Below are positions 63,161 to 64,000 of a DNA stretch of 64,000 nt, one piece after another. How positions within the stretch are numbered: the first letter of the stretch is position 1; every line of letters begins with the position of its first letter. This DNA comes from Dermatophagoides farinae (Eukaryota; Arthropoda; Arachnida; Sarcoptiformes; Pyroglyphidae). A program made the position numbers and the translations under genes. The notes beneath the pieces were generated by a model. That model ran no database searches and was not told the DNA's origin. It was given only the letters and a program-made list of their open reading frames with translations. Location of the stretch: contig NC_134681.1 in NCBI RefSeq assembly GCF_024713945.1, forward strand, positions 5,123,501-5,187,500. Reading direction: 5' to 3'.

Positions 63161-64000
63161 GATGCCGGTATTTTTGACTGGATTAGAAGAATTGGCTGCA
63201 GGATACAATTCAAGTTCCTTAATCCTAATGTGTATAAGTGTGTGTGTGTGTGTGTAGGCTGTAGAATGGCATTGCTGTTTTTTTTTAAAATAAAGTTGTA
63301 GTGGTAATGAGTAGCCGATATAAGGTCATAATGATGACCAAAAGCATTGGTGACGATCAAAATGTCAAATACCAAGGTCAGACAATGAAAATTACAAAAA
63401 CTGAATGGTACGGTATGTCAGTCTGCACCAAAGTATGTGGCTGATTATCATTGAACCACACCCGTCCAAAACGACATCGACAGCAAACACCTGGACTTCT
63501 CCTGCACTCAAAGTCATTCATGTCAGACAATCTGGTGCAATAATAACCGCCAAAATTGGATTTACCACATCACATTCATTGATGTAAATAAAAAAAAAGC
63601 CACGCGACATCACATCCTATCGTTAGCTTTATTCATCATACATTTATTATTTGTTAAGGCAAAGTTTTCATCCAAATCCAAAGCAAATTATACCCCAACA
63701 CGTCATATAATTGTACCATGTGTCAGCTCGAATAAACTATAAGATCTAAGACCCTAGGTTTCAACCTTTGACCCAGATCTACGACAAAAAACAGACCTTA
63801 ACAATAAGATCATTGAATGCAACGGATGCAATTTTTGTTGCTTTTGAATCTTGGATGAAAGCTCCACAAACATAGATTACGCAATTGCACTAAATGGCAC
63901 AATGTAATGATAATCAAGCTTATTTTACGGATTGAATTATACTCATGGATAATAACCGAACAATCATATGGAGATTGATTTTATTCGACTGGTTCATATC

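Larger units (their letters stand above)
61304..64000. other. Upstream intron or promoter DNA of gukh; no gene seen
   Basis: This holds the acceptor of the first visible gukh exon and presumably intron sequence upstream of it. Repeats include (CAT)n, (GT)n near 61625, 62902 and 63236, and poly-T at 63140-63160. The last 600 bp are less repetitive and of higher sequence complexity. Short open frames there (such as 63405-63587 +) match no family I recognise. I found no exon encoding the expected WAVE homology domain. Confidence 0.55.

Noticed and set aside
63405-63587. Open frame of 60 codons at the right edge and its antisense frame containing a DNxPHT-like string
   Set aside because: The string recalls a mariner transposase motif, but no other transposase block follows at the expected spacing and stops interrupt the frame. 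It is likely coincidence.

Overview
The window is nuclear DNA from an arthropod, most likely an acariform mite such as a dust- or scab-mite relative. The sequence is very AT-rich and crowded with short tandem repeats. Every intron I could place is 51-108 bp with GT..AG ends, and single coding exons reach 4.2 kb. The gene set is metazoan and arthropod-like: Smoothened, Frizzled-4, Abi, a GUK-holder/NHS protein, NACHO/TMEM35 and MPC2. Proteins carry long runs of Asn, Gln, His, Ser or Asp, typical of such genomes. The taxon is an inference; no marker gene fixes it.

Layout. Bases 1-1775 (-) hold a two-CUB-domain secreted protein whose 3' end is unresolved at the window edge. Bases 1776-16620 are a 14.8 kb gap made of microsatellites and AT-rich DNA. 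Bases 16621-24949 are a compact block: Smoothened (+), Abl interactor (-), a G-patch zinc-finger protein (+) and a divergent Rho-family GTPase (-). After 2.2 kb without a gene come a four-pass membrane protein (27115-28568, -), NACHO (30702-31544, +), a DUSP12-like pseudophosphatase (31796-34822, -), the mitochondrial pyruvate carrier MPC2 (35892-36398, -) and an intronless Frizzled-4 (37322-40582, +). A second 14.5 kb repeat-rich gap (40583-55117) ends at a very large GUK-holder/NHS gene (55118-61303, -) whose 5' exons are not visible.

Functional themes. Two class F receptors, Smoothened (Hedgehog) and Frizzled-4 (Wnt), lie on the same strand about 17 kb apart. Abi (WAVE complex), the NHS/GUKH protein and the Rho-type GTPase belong to actin and polarity signalling. 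I see no operon-like arrangement. Neighbours are mostly convergent or divergent pairs, some with 3' ends only 124-255 bp apart.

The strongest oddities lie inside the proteins. Frizzled-4 has about 200 extra residues in intracellular loop 3 and lacks the Dishevelled-binding KTxxxW motif, yet keeps a C-terminal PDZ ligand. The DUSP12-like protein keeps its zinc domain but lacks the HCx5R catalytic loop. The Rho GTPase has a microsatellite-encoded poly-Ser insert before switch I and Asn in place of the catalytic Gln. I found no CRISPR, rRNA, tRNA, intact transposon or clearly new multi-gene system.
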